From: Cupriavidus sp. IDO
Lineage (GTDB): Bacteria > Pseudomonadota > Gammaproteobacteria > Burkholderiales > Burkholderiaceae
Direction: 5' to 3'
NCBI RefSeq assembly: GCF_000812465.1
Contig: NZ_JWMA01000044.1
Coordinates: 186,001 to 250,000, forward strand
DNA: 64,000 nt
Below are positions 1-14,153 of the stretch, piece after piece (the first letter of the stretch is position 1; the number at the start of each line of letters is the position of its first letter). A program made the translations under genes and the position numbers. The notes under the pieces were generated by a model. The model was not told where the DNA came from, made no database searches, and saw only the letters and a list, made by a program, of their open reading frames with translations.

Positions 1-1
1 C

Positions 2-1093
2 GACGACGGCGCCGCCTACTTCCGCGCTGCCACGGCCCTGGGCGAGTTTATCGACGAAGTGCCGGCCGCCGAAGCCACGCTGCGTCCGAAGCTGATCGCC
101 GCCTGCCGTATGGGCCTGGCGCGCTTCGAGCAGTACTTCGCCAGCGGCGAAGGCGATGCGGCCGGACACGGCGGCAATGCCGATCCGCATGTCTATTCGC
201 TGCTGTGCCGCCTGCTGGCGCGCAGCCTGCCGGCCGATGCCGCGACCCTTGACGAACGGATCGAGCTACATCGCAAGGGCATGGCGGCCAGCGAATTCAT
301 CGACCACTGGATCGACCTGCTCGATTGCCACGCCGGTGCCGGCCAGCACCAGAAGGTGGTTGAACTGGCCGGCGAGGTGCTCAACCGTTACCCGCTCGAA
401 CGCAATCCCGCCGACGTGACCTGGGCCTTCAGCCGCCTGATCGCGGCATGGAAGGCAATCGGCGGCGCCGAGCCGACCGAGGCCGCCCGCGCCGCTATGG
501 CCCATATGGATGCCAGGCTGGACGCGCTGCCGGTCGAGGCGCGCAGCGAAGCCGCGCACCCGATGGCGCACGCGCGTGCCCATTTCGCCGCGCTGCTGCA
601 AGGCCGGATGGCCGGCATGGACGAGCACGACCGTACCGACGCACTGGCCGAGATCGATGCCCAGCAGCGCCGCGCGCTGCTGGTCGAGGACGCATGGCTG
701 TTCAACCGCTTCGGCCAGGTCTGGCGCGACCAGGGCGACCTCGAGCGCGCACTGCCGCTGTTCGAGGAGGCCGTGGCCATGACCGAAGGCGATCCGTGGG
801 ATCAGGCTGGCCCGCGCGTGCAGCGTGGCCTGATTCACAACGCCGCCCAGCGACACCAGCAGGCCATGGAGGACTTCGTCGCCGCCTTTGCGGTGCGCGA
901 CGACTGGGAGGCCGAGGTCTGGCTGCATGCCGTTGAAGCCGCCCTGGGGCTGGAGCAGCGCGAGACCGCGCTGGCCTGGTTTGACAAGGCCCGCGCAGGG
1001 GGCGCCGAGCAGGGACGTACTCGAGGGTTGTATGGCAAGGTCGAAACCGCGCTGAAGGCGAGCCGCCCGAAATGGAAGCTATGGGGCGTATGA
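2..1093 (+). CDS. TPR-repeat protein, 5' end outside window
   Basis: The reading frame is open from base 2 to the TGA at 1091-1093, giving at least 363 residues, so the true start lies upstream. The sequence is Ala/Arg/Glu-rich and helical. A tetratricopeptide-like unit is visible near the C-terminus (WLFNRFGQVWRDQGDLERAL, at about 708-767), followed by a second helical hairpin. TPR proteins are protein-protein scaffolds; no catalytic domain is visible and the partner is unknown. A GTG at 59 is only an internal candidate start. The gene is followed by an intrinsic terminator at 1150-1177, so it probably ends its transcription unit. Confidence 0.7.
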   Translation, partial: DDGAAYFRAATALGEFIDEVPAAEATLRPKLIAACRMGLARFEQYFASGEGDAAGHGGNADPHVYSLLCRLLARSLPADAATLDERIELHRKGMAASEFIDHWIDLLDCHAGAGQHQKVVELAGEVLNRYPLERNPADVTWAFSRLIAAWKAIGGAEPTEAARAAMAHMDARLDALPVEARSEAAHPMAHARAHFAALLQGRMAGMDEHDRTDALAEIDAQQRRALLVEDAWLFNRFGQVWRDQGDLERALPLFEEAVAMTEGDPWDQAGPRVQRGLIHNAAQRHQQAMEDFVAAFAVRDDWEAEVWLHAVEAALGLEQRETALAWFDKARAGGAEQGRTRGLYGKVETALKASRPKWKLWGV

Positions 1094-1149
1094 GGCTCCT
1101 GTCCGCAGGGTCGAGTACGTCCAGGGGCCCGCCCCGATTGTATGAAAAG

Positions 1150-1177
1150 AACGCCATCCCGGGAGATGGCGTTTTTT
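1150..1177 (+). terminator. intrinsic terminator after the TPR gene
   Basis: The inverted repeat AACGCCATC / GATGGCGTT has a short CCGGGA loop and runs directly into a T tract (about 1172-1177). It lies 57 bases after the TPR stop codon. Confidence 0.8.
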
Positions 1178-1260
1178 GTGTGAACTTGATGCAAGTAGTT
1201 GGCGCGTTCAGTGCTGTGTCGGACAATCACTGACACGGATTGCCATGTGCTTCCATTACC

Positions 1261-2484
1261 ATGTCTGCCATGAATGGACTGAGCCAACTATTTCCTTCGC
1301 TTCCGCTGGCGCCCGGCGGCCTGTTCTGGGTCGGGCTGGCGCTCATCGGTGCCGGCCTTGCCGGCGAAATCTGCCGACGCTGGCTGAGCCTGCCGCGCAT
1401 CGTCGGGTACGCCGTGGTGGGTCTCTGCGCCGGCATGCTCGGGCGCAGCATCGTCGACGAGAACATGATCAACCAGACCCGTATCCTGATCGATATGGCG
1501 CTGGCGCTGGCCTTGTTCGAACTCGGACATCGTCTCTCGCTGACCTGGCTGGGCGCCAACCGCTGGCTGCTGCTGACCAGCGCGTTCGAAAGCGTGCTGA
1601 CCTGGGGCCTGGTCGCGGCCGTGCTGCAATGGCTCGGCGCCTCGCCGGCCATTGCCATCCTGGCTGGCGGTATCGCGGTCAGCACATCGCCCACCATCGT
1701 GCTGCAGCTCAAGAACGAATTGCGCGCAGAAGGGCAGGTCACCGAGCGGCTCATGGCCATGGCGGCCCTGAACAGCATCTATGCCGCGGTGATCGTGCAG
1801 GTGGCAACCGGCTGGCTGCATTCCGAATACGGGAACCTCGGCGCCGCGCTGCTGCATCCGCTTTACCTGCTGATCGGGTCCTGCCTGCTGGCGTGGGTGG
1901 TGGGCAAGGTCGGGCATGCCATCTACGAGCGCATGTCGGCCGACGATCACTACAGCTTCCTGGTGCTGGTGGGCCTGGTGCTGTTCACGCTGGCGCTGAC
2001 GCGGGTACTAAAATTGTCCATGCCGCTCACGCTGATGCTGGCGGGTGTGGTGTTCAAGCACCAGGACAGCCAGCCGCATGTGTGGCCGACGCACTTCGGC
2101 AGCGCGGGCAGCCTGCTGATCATCGTGATGGTGGTGTCGCTGGGCCTGCCGCTGACCGCGCATGACTGGGCAGTCGGCGGGACGTACGCGATCGTGCTGG
2201 TGCTGCTGCGCCACGCAGCCAAGCTGGCCGGTGTGCTATCGCTCGGATCTTTCTCGGGGTTGAGCCTGCGCCAGTGCATGGCGCTGGGGCTGGCGCTTGC
2301 GCCGATGTCCGGACTGGCCTATCTCTTGATGAACGACGTCGCACGTCTTTATCCTGGGACTGGTGAACCGCTGGCTGCCATCATCCTGTGCGCGCTGGCG
2401 ATCGAACAACTGCTGGGCCCGGTGATCGCGGCCTGGGCGCTGCGCTTCGCGGGCGAAGTGCGCGGCAATGGAGGAGGGCGCTGA
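1261..2484 (+). CDS. CPA2/Kef-type monovalent cation:proton antiporter
   Basis: This is a 407-residue integral membrane protein with about 12 hydrophobic segments and no soluble TrkA-N domain at its C-terminus, so only the Na+/H+ exchanger core is present. Conserved stretches include [19 protein letters not shown] and [20 protein letters not shown], typical of KefB/KefC-like exchangers. It would exchange K+ or Na+ for protons across the inner membrane; the ion cannot be told from sequence. I take ATG 1261 as the start. An in-frame TTG at 1240 would add seven residues, and neither has a strong ribosome binding site. The stop codon overlaps the next start (TGATG), so the two genes are translationally coupled. 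Confidence 0.8.
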   Translation: MSAMNGLSQLFPSLPLAPGGLFWVGLALIGAGLAGEICRRWLSLPRIVGYAVVGLCAGMLGRSIVDENMINQTRILIDMALALALFELGHRLSLTWLGANRWLLLTSAFESVLTWGLVAAVLQWLGASPAIAILAGGIAVSTSPTIVLQLKNELRAEGQVTERLMAMAALNSIYAAVIVQVATGWLHSEYGNLGAALLHPLYLLIGSCLLAWVVGKVGHAIYERMSADDHYSFLVLVGLVLFTLALTRVLKLSMPLTLMLAGVVFKHQDSQPHVWPTHFGSAGSLLIIVMVVSLGLPLTAHDWAVGGTYAIVLVLLRHAAKLAGVLSLGSFSGLSLRQCMALGLALAPMSGLAYLLMNDVARLYPGTGEPLAAIILCALAIEQLLGPVIAAWALRFAGEVRGNGGGR

Positions 2485-3599
2485 TGTCGCTCGAACCGTT
2501 CAAGCATTCCGAGGCATTGACCTTCGGCGTCGAGCTGGAGCTCCAGCTGGTCAACCGCCACGACTACGACCTGGCGCCATTTGCACCGGATCTGTTGCGC
2601 GCACTCAAGGGCGCGCAGCATGCCGGCGACATCAAGCCGGAAATCAGCCCGTCGATGATCGAGATCAGCACGGGCATCTGCCACAGCTACGACCAGGCGG
2701 TCGAAGAGCTGTCGACCATGCGCGACCTGATGGTGGCGGCGTCGCGCTCGCTCAATCTCGGCATCAGCGGCGGCGGCACGCATCCGTTCCAGCAATGGGC
2801 CGACCGCATCATCTCGGACTCGCCGCGCTACCAGTACATCTCGGAGCTGTATGGCTATCTGGCCAAGCAGTTCACCGTGTTCGGCCAGCATGTGCATATC
2901 GGCTGCCCGAGCGCCGACGAATCGCTGTTCCTGCTGCACGCCATTGGCCGCTATGTGCCGCACTTCATCGCCTTGGCGGCGTCCTCGCCGTATGTGCAGG
3001 GCGTGGACACCGGCTTTGCGTCCGCGCGCCTGAATTCTGTCGCAGCCTTCCCGATGAGCGGCCGCGCGCCGTTCCTGCTTACGTGGGATGCCTTCACCGC
3101 CTACTTCGAGAAGATGCGCAATACCGGCGTGATCGAGAGCATGAAGGACTTCTACTGGGATATCCGCCCGAAGCCCGAATTCGGCACGATCGAAGTGCGC
3201 GTGATGGACACGCCACTGACTGTGGGGCGCGCCTGCGATATCGCGGCCTACATCCAGGCGCTGGCGCGCTACCTGCTGCTGTCGCGCCCGTTCATGCCGC
3301 AGGAAGATGATTATCTGGTGTACACCTTCAACCGCTTCCAGGCCTGCCGCTTCGGGCTGGAAGGCGAGTATGTGCATCCCAATGAACTGACCCGCAGGCC
3401 GATCGCCGATCACATCCTGTCAATCTGTGACGCGCTGGTGCCGCACGCGGAGGCGCTGGGTTCGCTGCCGGCGCTGGCCAACATCCGCGCGCTGGCCGAA
3501 CGCCGCGACGGTGATGCCGAATGGCTGCGCCAGGTGGACGCCGACGCCCGCACCCAGCGCGAAACCGTGCGGCAGGCCTGCGAGCGCTGGGCGTCCTGA
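2484..3599 (+). CDS. ybdK: YbdK-family carboxylate-amine ligase (glutamate-cysteine ligase 2 type)
   Basis: The 371-residue protein matches the glutamate-cysteine ligase family 2 (YbdK). It starts with a [11 protein letters not shown] segment carrying the metal/ATP-binding glutamates, followed by [11 protein letters not shown] and GQHVHIGC. E. coli YbdK has only weak gamma-glutamylcysteine synthetase activity in vitro, and the physiological substrate is unknown. The start ATG at 2484 overlaps the antiporter stop by one base and has a strong GGAGGAGGG site at 2470-2478. An in-frame extension back to 2388 would run inside the antiporter gene and is rejected. The coupling with a Kef-type antiporter is notable because Kef systems in enterobacteria are gated by glutathione, but a link here is only inference. 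Confidence 0.85.
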   Translation: MSLEPFKHSEALTFGVELELQLVNRHDYDLAPFAPDLLRALKGAQHAGDIKPEISPSMIEISTGICHSYDQAVEELSTMRDLMVAASRSLNLGISGGGTHPFQQWADRIISDSPRYQYISELYGYLAKQFTVFGQHVHIGCPSADESLFLLHAIGRYVPHFIALAASSPYVQGVDTGFASARLNSVAAFPMSGRAPFLLTWDAFTAYFEKMRNTGVIESMKDFYWDIRPKPEFGTIEVRVMDTPLTVGRACDIAAYIQALARYLLLSRPFMPQEDDYLVYTFNRFQACRFGLEGEYVHPNELTRRPIADHILSICDALVPHAEALGSLPALANIRALAERRDGDAEWLRQVDADARTQRETVRQACERWAS

Positions 3600-3790
3600 G
3601 AGAGGCCATCAAAATGATTCTGGCGCCGTTGCGCGGCCTTGGCGTATGACTTGTACTGTCTGCGGCCGCGCCCTTGCAGGGCGTGCGTGCGCTGGCAGGC
3701 GCATGCCGTTTCGCAGGCGGATCGCCATGCGATCCGAAACCCCTGCTACACCCTAGCCAGAACCGCTTCGCTTCATTCTGACGGCGTCTC

Positions 3791-4258
3791 TTATTGCACC
3801 GTATAGCCCCGGCCCTGCATGCAGGCGGTCCAGGCTTTGTAATAGGTGCCGATGGCCTGGCTGGTGTTGGCCTGTGCCTGCTGGTTGGCGGCGGCCGCCT
3901 GCCTGCGCGATTGCCGGTGTGCTACGCCGCCGGCGACCGTACCCGCGGCAGCGCCCTTCCCGGCGTCTCCCGCAACGGCTCCGACCACGGCGCCCGCCGC
4001 CGCACCTCGTACGCGCTGGCCGCTCTGGGCCTGTGCCGGCGGTGGGGCCGCGGCAGCCTGTGCCGGGTCCACGCCTGTCTGTTGCTTGGCCCAGCTGTAG
4101 CAGGCGCCGTCGTCGCTGGCCTGCTGTTGTGGGTTCTGGCCCTTTGCCGGGTAAGCAATGGGCTTGGTCTGGGCGAATGCCTGGGTTGAAATCAGCGCTA
4201 CGGCTGCGGCTAGTGCGCCGAGGCTGCGGTGCAGCCTGCCATTCTGGCTTTGCTTCAT
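3791..4258 (-). CDS. secreted glycine-zipper protein
   Basis: The 155-residue protein has a Sec signal peptide ending near STQAFAQ. The mature part has a Gln/Ala/Pro-rich segment and then a glycine-zipper block (RGAAAGAVVGAVAGDAG and GTVAGGVA), a motif that inserts in or spans outer membranes. Two cysteines (GACYSW and TACMQGRGY) could form a disulfide; CMQGRGY near the C-terminus is common in this group of proteobacterial proteins. I chose ATG 4258 because it opens directly on the signal peptide; the frame extends 11 codons upstream. Function unknown, probably cell-envelope. Confidence 0.75.
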   Translation of the reverse strand: MKQSQNGRLHRSLGALAAAVALISTQAFAQTKPIAYPAKGQNPQQQASDDGACYSWAKQQTGVDPAQAAAAPPPAQAQSGQRVRGAAAGAVVGAVAGDAGKGAAAGTVAGGVAHRQSRRQAAAANQQAQANTSQAIGTYYKAWTACMQGRGYTVQ

Positions 4259-4408
4259 GATCGGGTTCCCCTGGGGTGCCGGCATCGCCATATCGGGCGC
4301 AACGCTAAAGGGGGTGCGAGCCGGTTGTGATGGGCCAGTATTTGCACGGCGAGGAGGGAAGTCAAATCAGTCTTTTGAAGCCGTGGTGTTACTGAATTCG
4401 ACTTCGCC

Positions 4409-4879
4409 TCATTCGTTGCAGACAGGTTCGCACCGTACCTCCGTCCGCACCGAATTGGCGATAAAGCAAGCCTCATGGGCCGCATGATGCAAGGCGTCCA
4501 GTTCCTCGCGCGTAGGTACCCGCTCGCCGGAAAAACTCACCGCCGGCCGCAGCGTCACCCTGGTCATCGCCATGCGCCCTTCGGCATTCTTTTCCATCAC
4601 GCCGGTGGCAGCGTCGACATAGCGATCGACGACAAAGCGCCGCTTGGCTGCAATCGACAGAAACCAGAGCATGTGGCAGCTGGCGAGGGACGCGATGAAC
4701 ATCTCTTCCGGATCCACCGCGCACGCATCCGACATCGGCACCGGCACCACGTGCGGCGATGACGAGCCCGGGACCTCCACGCCACCGTCAAAGCGCAGCA
4801 GGTGCTTGCGGCTATAGCGGTTGCCAGGGAAGTCCTGCTCGTTGCGCTCCCACAGGACTTCAGCGGTGTATTCGGACAT
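4409..4879 (-). CDS. OsmC/Ohr-family protein
   Basis: The 156-residue protein covers the full OsmC fold. It contains a cysteine in ASLASCHMLWFL and a second in HEACFIANS, the pair that in OsmC/Ohr reduces organic hydroperoxides through a thiol cycle. It would act in the cytoplasm in peroxide detoxification. The next gene in the same direction (a persulfide dioxygenase) starts 784 bases upstream and ends 46 bases from this start, so co-transcription is plausible. The exact subfamily (OsmC, Ohr or a YhfA-like form) is not settled. Confidence 0.85.
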   Translation of the reverse strand: MSEYTAEVLWERNEQDFPGNRYSRKHLLRFDGGVEVPGSSSPHVVPVPMSDACAVDPEEMFIASLASCHMLWFLSIAAKRRFVVDRYVDAATGVMEKNAEGRMAMTRVTLRPAVSFSGERVPTREELDALHHAAHEACFIANSVRTEVRCEPVCNE

Positions 4880-4925
4880 GCGGTGACTCCGTCAGGGTGG
4901 GGAAAACCGAAGAACCGGAAATACG

Positions 4926-5663
4926 TCAGGCGCCGTGCGGCACGCTCTCGCCGTCGCGCAGGCCAAGCCGCTGGTTGGCCGGGACGGCCACGTCGATCAG
5001 CTTCGGTCTGGGCAGGTTGAGATTGCGCATCATCTCGACGAACTCTTCGCGCGTACGGCCCGCGACGCGGCTGTTGTGAGCGCGCTCCTGGCCGATCGTG
5101 GAAGACGTGCGGCCCTTGTAGTCGTGGGCTGGAAAGACCCCGGTGTCATCGGGCAGCGCAAAGAGCTTTTTCGTCAGGCTGTCGTAGAGCGTGCCGGCAT
5201 CGCCGGACTGGAAGTCGGTGCGGCCGCAGCCGTCGATCAGCAAGGCGTCGCCGGTGAAGATGCGCCGCACCGTGCCGTCCGGCGTCGGCTCTTCCCACAG
5301 GTAGCTCATGCTCCCGGCGGTGTGGCCGGGCGTGTGGATGGCGCGCAGCACCTGCGTGCCGAAGGTGACCGTATCGCCGTCGATCAGCTGCTTCTGTGCG
5401 GGCTTGATGTCGCAGCCGGACGGCGCTGCCGTGTGGGCACCGGTCTGCATTGCGAGATGTCCGGCAGAGGTGATGTGGTCGGCGTGCGCGTGGGTTTCAA
5501 CCACCCATGCGAGCCTGGCGCCGGTCGACTGCAGCAATGCCACGTCGCGCTCGAGCTGATGGTCGACCGGGTCGATCAGCAAGGCCTCTTTCGTGGCGGC
5601 GTCGATCAGCAGGTAGGTGAAGGTGGACGACGTTTCGTCGAACAGCTGATGGAAGGTCTGCAT
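4926..5663 (-). CDS. persulfide dioxygenase, ETHE1-like metallo-beta-lactamase fold
   Basis: The 245-residue protein has the metal-binding signature THAHADHITSAGHL, then HTPGHTAGSMSY, a GDALLIDGCGRTDFQSGDA segment and PAHDYKG. The GCGRTDFQ.GDA motif is characteristic of ETHE1-type mononuclear-iron persulfide dioxygenases rather than glyoxalase II. These oxidise glutathione persulfide to sulfite and glutathione with O2. Start ATG 5663. The gene could serve sulfide detoxification together with the flavocytochrome c sulfide dehydrogenase genes at the far end of the window, but that is inference from function, not linkage. Confidence 0.85.
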   Translation of the reverse strand: MQTFHQLFDETSSTFTYLLIDAATKEALLIDPVDHQLERDVALLQSTGARLAWVVETHAHADHITSAGHLAMQTGAHTAAPSGCDIKPAQKQLIDGDTVTFGTQVLRAIHTPGHTAGSMSYLWEEPTPDGTVRRIFTGDALLIDGCGRTDFQSGDAGTLYDSLTKKLFALPDDTGVFPAHDYKGRTSSTIGQERAHNSRVAGRTREEFVEMMRNLNLPRPKLIDVAVPANQRLGLRDGESVPHGA

Positions 5664-5744
5664 GGCCGCCTCGTTCTTGATTGTGTGCCTTTGGGGGAGA
5701 CTGCCGTAATGATACGCCGTGATTTGGCCCCGAAATGCGCTCGG

Positions 5745-6602
5745 TCAGCGTCGCTGGCCGAGCAGAAAATCGACGGCCTCGCACCACCATCCCTGGTCAA
5801 TCCGCCCGAGCCAGTCGTTGTGCCCCGCCTCCCTGATCACCATCAGCCGCTTGGGCGCCGCCAATCCCTCGTAGAGAGCGATGCCGAAGGGCGATGGCAC
5901 GATGCGGTCGTGCTCGGCGACCGCAACGACGATCGGGCGGGAAAACGAAGCCAGGTTGGCAGCGCTGTCGTATCGGTCTTGCAGCATCCACTTCGTCGGC
6001 AGCCACCAATAGTGGTGAGCGGCGATATGCTCGAGCCGGTCCCAGGGCGTAATGAGCAGCAGCCCTGCGATCATGTCCTGCTGTCGCGCGGTGGCCGCTG
6101 CCGCCACGCCGGCGCCGAGTGATTCGCCAAGCAGCAGCGGCGGTTCGCCAAACTGGCGACGGGCAAGGGCGATGGTCTGCGCCGCGTCGGCGACCAGGCT
6201 CTCTTCCCCCAGGGCGCCGCTGCGCGGACCGAAGCCCGGATACTCGGCGAGGATGACGCGCAGGCCGAGTCGGGTCAGCGCCCTGGCGTAGTAGTCGCGG
6301 TGGCCGGCATGACCCGCATTGCCGTGAAAGACGATGGCGGTAGCGCGCACCGGCCCGTCGGGTTCCGCCATCAGGCCGCGAAAGTCCTGCGGGTTGGGCC
6401 AGGCGCGCAGGCTGTCGGAGACAAGTTCTTCCTGTGTCGCCTTGTCAGGGAAATAGAGGAAGCGATCCTGGAGCATGGCGATCCCCGTGAGCAGGATGAC
6501 GCCGGCAACGGCGAGCCACAGCGCCGCGCCTGCAAACGACCTTGCAATGTGCGACAGGCGTGCGCCGCAGCCCCGGGGGGATTGCCGGTTGCAGTCGGAC
6601 AT
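5745..6602 (-). CDS. membrane-anchored alpha/beta hydrolase
   Basis: The 285-residue protein begins with one hydrophobic anchor (about residues 22-46), then an alpha/beta hydrolase domain with [11 protein letters not shown] (oxyanion region), the nucleophile elbow LLGESLGAG, an acid in AEHDRIVPS and the histidine in AGHNDW. This matches the BEM46/ABHD-like group of serine hydrolases. The substrate is unknown. It ends 81 bases from the persulfide dioxygenase start and its own start lies 12 bases from the sdaA stop, so it may receive read-through from the glycine operon. Confidence 0.75.
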   Translation of the reverse strand: MSDCNRQSPRGCGARLSHIARSFAGAALWLAVAGVILLTGIAMLQDRFLYFPDKATQEELVSDSLRAWPNPQDFRGLMAEPDGPVRATAIVFHGNAGHAGHRDYYARALTRLGLRVILAEYPGFGPRSGALGEESLVADAAQTIALARRQFGEPPLLLGESLGAGVAAAATARQQDMIAGLLLITPWDRLEHIAAHHYWWLPTKWMLQDRYDSAANLASFSRPIVVAVAEHDRIVPSPFGIALYEGLAAPKRLMVIREAGHNDWLGRIDQGWWCEAVDFLLGQRR

Positions 6603-6614
6603 GGGCGCCGGGCG

Positions 6615-7991
<1,377 letters not shown>

Positions 7992-8025
7992 GGAAGACTC
8001 CAGAAAAATGGCTCTGGGGGAGGGC

Positions 8026-8556
8026 TCAGACCGATTCGTCCAGGCCCGGGTCGCTCCAGATCGATGCGGTTCCGGCAGGCGCCGCGGCGGCGTGCTGGCG
8101 GGTCTTGACCGAGATGGTGCCGTCGGTCTCCAGGATCGCGAAGTGCACGTCCGTCGCGTTGTCGCAGCCGGCGTGGCGCAAGGCCTTGTGCAAGTCGTCA
8201 GAGGTGATGCGTTCGCGTTCCATCACGTCGCGGAACACCTTGCCGTCGTGGATCAGGAACTGCGGGCGGCCCTCAACGAGCTTTTCCAGCCGCCGGCTGC
8301 GCCAGGTCAGGAAGCCGAGGGCCGCATTGGCTCCGACGAGCGTGACAGCCAGGATCAGCCCCGCGGTGACGGAGTTGTCCCCGGCGTTCATGGCGTTCTG
8401 CACGGCATTCGAAAGCACCAGCAGCAGCACCAGGTCGAACGGCGTGAGCTGGCCGATCTGGCGCTTGCCAGAGAGGCGCAGCAGCACCAGCACCGCGCCG
8501 TAGACAATCAGTCCCCGCAGGACGAATTCCCACCATGGGGCACTCAGATTCCACAT
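8026..8556 (-). CDS. DUF421 (YetF-like) membrane protein
   Basis: The 176-residue protein has three N-terminal hydrophobic segments (about residues 10-80), including [22 protein letters not shown], the hallmark of the DUF421 family, followed by a soluble domain with [15 protein letters not shown] 8556 has a GGAGG-type site just upstream (GGCGGAGGC), so I prefer it over an upstream extension. The family has no established biochemical function. It lies between gcvP and sdaA and on the same strand, so it probably belongs to the glycine-responsive transcript. A glycine- or serine-related role is only a guess. Confidence 0.8.
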   Translation of the reverse strand: MWNLSAPWWEFVLRGLIVYGAVLVLLRLSGKRQIGQLTPFDLVLLLVLSNAVQNAMNAGDNSVTAGLILAVTLVGANAALGFLTWRSRRLEKLVEGRPQFLIHDGKVFRDVMERERITSDDLHKALRHAGCDNATDVHFAILETDGTISVKTRQHAAAAPAGTASIWSDPGLDESV

Positions 8557-8618
8557 GCAGCCTCCGCCCAGGACGGGCACCGCACGGCGCGGCGCCCCTA
8601 TGTCGAGCATAGTGCTTT

Positions 8619-8650
8619 GGCGGGCTCCCGGGTTGCCCGAGAAGCCCGCC
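8619..8650 (-). other. strong hairpin between gcvP and the DUF421 gene
   Basis: GGCGGGCT and AGCCCGCC form an 8-bp stem with further G/C pairing inside. There is no T tract, so it is more likely a processing, stability or attenuating hairpin than a full intrinsic terminator. It could lower DUF421-sdaA expression relative to gcvTHP. Confidence 0.45.
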
Positions 8651-8661
8651 AGACCGGACCC

Positions 8662-11580
<2,919 letters not shown>

Positions 11581-11649
11581 TGGCAAGAACCTCGTTGACG
11601 CGTGCGGCGCGGTGGTCAGCCGGCCGCACGCTGCATGGACTGGCGGGCT

Positions 11650-12030
11650 TTATGCGCCGACGCTGGCCTTGTAGGCATCGGCCGACATCAGGCCGTTCAC
11701 GTCGTCGGCGTTGGCCGGCTTGAGCTTGAACAGCCACGCATCGAAGGCGTTGGCGTTCACGCTCTCGGGCGCGGCGGTGGCGGCCTCGTTGACGGCGATC
11801 ACTTCGCCGGCCACCGGGGCGTAGATGTCGGAAGCGGCCTTCACCGATTCCACCACCGCCAGCGCGTCGCCGGCACCAACTGACCTGCCCACTTCGGGCA
11901 GTTCCAGGAAGACGATGTCGCCCAGCGCGTCCTGCGCGTGGTCGGTAATGCCGATGGTCAGCGTGCCGTCGGCTTCGACGCGCACCCACTCATGCGACTC
12001 GGTGTACTTGAGGTCAGCGGGGAAATTCAT
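11650..12030 (-). CDS. gcvH: glycine cleavage system H protein
   Basis: The 126-residue lipoyl carrier protein starts with [16 protein letters not shown] and carries the lipoylation lysine in [17 protein letters not shown]. It shuttles the aminomethyl and reducing equivalents between P, T and L proteins. Full length, 69 bases upstream of gcvP and 93 bases downstream of gcvT on the same strand. Confidence 0.97.
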   Translation of the reverse strand: MNFPADLKYTESHEWVRVEADGTLTIGITDHAQDALGDIVFLELPEVGRSVGAGDALAVVESVKAASDIYAPVAGEVIAVNEAATAAPESVNANAFDAWLFKLKPANADDVNGLMSADAYKASVGA

Positions 12031-12123
12031 GAAGGTTCTCCGGATACAGATTTGATTCTTGTTTGGGTGACGCCTGCCCGGTCAGTTTGCCGGCAGGCGC
12101 GAGGGCGACCGTGGTTGCGAGCC

Positions 12124-13251
12124 TTAGCTCACGAGTGCCTTGCCATTGCGCACAAACGGCAGTTTAACCACAGTCGCGGCGAGTTTGCGGTCGCGGATCT
12201 CCACCTGCACGGTGTCGCCGACGGCTACACCCTTCGGCAGGCGGGCAAAGGCGATGGACTGGGACAGCGAAGGGCTGAAGGTGCCGCTGGTGATTTCACC
12301 GTCACCGGCGGCCGTGATCACTTTCTGGTGGGCGCGCAGCACGCCGCCCTTGTCACGCAGGATCAGGCCCAGGAACTGCTGGCGCTGGCCGGCGGCGGCG
12401 AGAGCCGCCTTGCCGGTGAAATCGCGCTCGCTCTGCAGATCCACGGTCCAGGCCAGGCCCGCGTCCAGCGGCGAGGTGTTGATGTCCATGTCCTGGCCGT
12501 ACAGGTTCATGCCGGCTTCCAGGCGCAGCGTGTCGCGCGCGCCAAGGCCGGCCGGGCGCACGCCGGCGGCTTGCAGCTTTTCCCAGACGGCGGCCACGCT
12601 GGCGGCGGACACGACCAGCTCATAGCCGTCTTCGCCGGTGTAACCGGTGCGCGCAACCATGACTTCGCCGATGGCCGGGTCCTGCACCACCAGGGCGTTG
12701 AAGGGCTTCAGGGCATCGGCAGGCTGCGTGGACGGGAACGCCTGCCACACTTTGGCGCGGGCATTGGGGCCTTGCACTGCGACGATCGCCAGCGGCTCGA
12801 CATCGTCCGGGGCCACGTCGCCGCGGCGCGGGGTGATCGTCACGTCGCTGCCGGTGGCCGCATTGCGGGCGGCAATCCATTCGATATCGCCAACGGCCGT
12901 GCTGGCATTCACCACCAGGCGGAAGCGGTCTTCAGCAAAGAAATAGACGATCAGGTCGTCGATGACGCCGCCCTTTTCGTCGAGCATGCAGGAATAGAGC
13001 GCCTTGCCCGGCGTCTGCAGCTTGTCGACATTGTTGGCGAGAAGTCCGCGCAGGAAGGCGCGGGTGTTGGGGCCGGTGAGGTCGACCACGCACATATGGG
13101 AAACGTCGAACATGCCGGCGTCCGTGCGCACGGCGTGGTGCTCTTCGATCTGGGAGCCGTAATTCACCGGCATGTCCCAGCCGCCGAAATCGACCATGCG
13201 GGCGCCGAGTGCGCGGTGGATGGCGTTGAGGGGCGTGGCCTGGAGCGTCAT
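12124..13251 (-). CDS. gcvT: glycine cleavage system T protein (aminomethyltransferase)
   Basis: The 375-residue protein starts [19 protein letters not shown] and has the folate-binding GCV_T domain ([21 protein letters not shown]) and the C-terminal barrel. It transfers the methylene group to tetrahydrofolate and releases ammonia. ATG 13251 is chosen because it matches the family N-terminus; the frame stays open for 102 codons further into the riboswitch leader, which cannot be coding. First gene of the operon. Confidence 0.96.
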   Translation of the reverse strand: MTLQATPLNAIHRALGARMVDFGGWDMPVNYGSQIEEHHAVRTDAGMFDVSHMCVVDLTGPNTRAFLRGLLANNVDKLQTPGKALYSCMLDEKGGVIDDLIVYFFAEDRFRLVVNASTAVGDIEWIAARNAATGSDVTITPRRGDVAPDDVEPLAIVAVQGPNARAKVWQAFPSTQPADALKPFNALVVQDPAIGEVMVARTGYTGEDGYELVVSAASVAAVWEKLQAAGVRPAGLGARDTLRLEAGMNLYGQDMDINTSPLDAGLAWTVDLQSERDFTGKAALAAAGQRQQFLGLILRDKGGVLRAHQKVITAAGDGEITSGTFSPSLSQSIAFARLPKGVAVGDTVQVEIRDRKLAATVVKLPFVRNGKALVS

Positions 13252-13285
13252 GGAATCCTCGGGGGCAATCTCGGGTTGAGAAAAC

Positions 13286-13360
13286 AAAAAAGGGCCATCC
13301 GCCGCAACGATCGCCGCGCCAGTCAAATGGCGTGGCAATCCGCTGCGGCGGATGACCCCT
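13286..13360 (-). terminator. intrinsic terminator of the glycine riboswitch (expression platform)
   Basis: Read on the minus strand, GGGTCATCCGCCGCA (13358-13344) pairs with TGCGGCGGATGGCCC (13306-13292), one mismatch, and is followed at once by TTTTTTG (13291-13285). It sits between the second aptamer and gcvT, exactly where a transcriptional expression platform would be. Confidence 0.85.
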
Positions 13361-13578
13361 CTGTCCTCGATACCTGAGAGATTACAAGGCGAGCCTTCCG
13401 GCCCGGTCCTCGTGCGCCCCTTCGGTGGGCACGCTCGCCGTATTGATGGCGGGTGCCGCTCTCCAGAGTGCGGCATGCATTGTGTGCATGTTGCATGCCG
13501 ATCCGATCGGTCCGTGGTGCCTGAGAGTTTTCGGGTGATACCCCTTCGGCGGCGCAAGCTCCTGCGCGCTCTCCCGGT
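13361..13578 (-). promoter_or_regulatory. tandem glycine riboswitch (two aptamers)
   Basis: The minus strand shows two glycine aptamers in series. Aptamer 1 (about 13578-13515) has GGGAGAGCG, the conserved GCCGCCGAAGGGG core and CTCTCAGGCACC. Aptamer 2 (about 13468-13361) has CTCTGGAGAGCGG, CACCGAAGGGGCGC and TCTCTCAGGTATCGAGGACAG. The linker between them is short. The family binds glycine and usually turns on glycine-cleavage genes. Here it precedes gcvT with a terminator between, so a transcriptional ON switch is expected; the direction of control is inferred. Confidence 0.95.
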
Positions 13579-13666
13579 CGGATGCGCGCAATGTACGGGA
13601 GGCCCCGGGCTTTGTCAAACCTGGGCCGGGGCCTTCCGGACAACGGTTATCGGCCGGGCGCCTGCC

Positions 13667-13894
13667 TTACCTCTTGTGGTCGTCAGTGACCACATTCCCG
13701 ATCACGCCGCCGACGGCTGCGCCGCCCAGCGTACCCAGCGCACTGCCGTTGGTCAGCACTGCGCCGCCCACGGCACCTGCACCCGCGCCAATAGCGGTAT
13801 TACGCTGTTTTGGCGTCATGTCCGAACAGCCCGCGAAGGCCGCGACCGTCACGCCGATCAGGGTCACCTTGGTCAAAGTCTGTAGGGTTCTCAT
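13667..13894 (-). CDS. small glycine-zipper lipoprotein (OsmB-like)
   Basis: The 75-residue protein starts with a lipoprotein signal ending at the lipobox FAGC (residues 20-23), then the short charged segment MTPKQRNTAIG and two glycine-zipper blocks (GAGAGAVGGAVL, GGAAVGGVIGNVV). This is the layout of OsmB and related outer-membrane lipoproteins. Function not established. It is transcribed toward the glycine riboswitch region and ends about 90 bases from it. Confidence 0.8.
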   Translation of the reverse strand: MRTLQTLTKVTLIGVTVAAFAGCSDMTPKQRNTAIGAGAGAVGGAVLTNGSALGTLGGAAVGGVIGNVVTDDHKR

Positions 13895-14153
13895 TATTGG
13901 CTCCGGTGTGATGAATCAGACATGTCCGGCACGCAAGGCACGCCAGGACATAACTGTTAGAGGCGAGCGCCGTGCGCTTGGCTCCGGGCTTTACGAAGTG
14001 TTACTCCGATGAAACGGCCACGCCGGAAAATGCGATGGCCGCTGACTGACCGGGCCGCGCATGCGTGTTAACATCATCCGCTTTGCTGCCGCAGGCCCGT
14101 GTTGCCTGTGAGGCGCTCGCCGGCCTTCCTTCCTTTCCCCCAATCGCTCCCGC

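Noticed and set aside
12124..13557. A 477-codon version of gcvT extending through the riboswitch
   Set aside because: The extra N-terminus lies on the conserved riboswitch and has no match to GcvT proteins.
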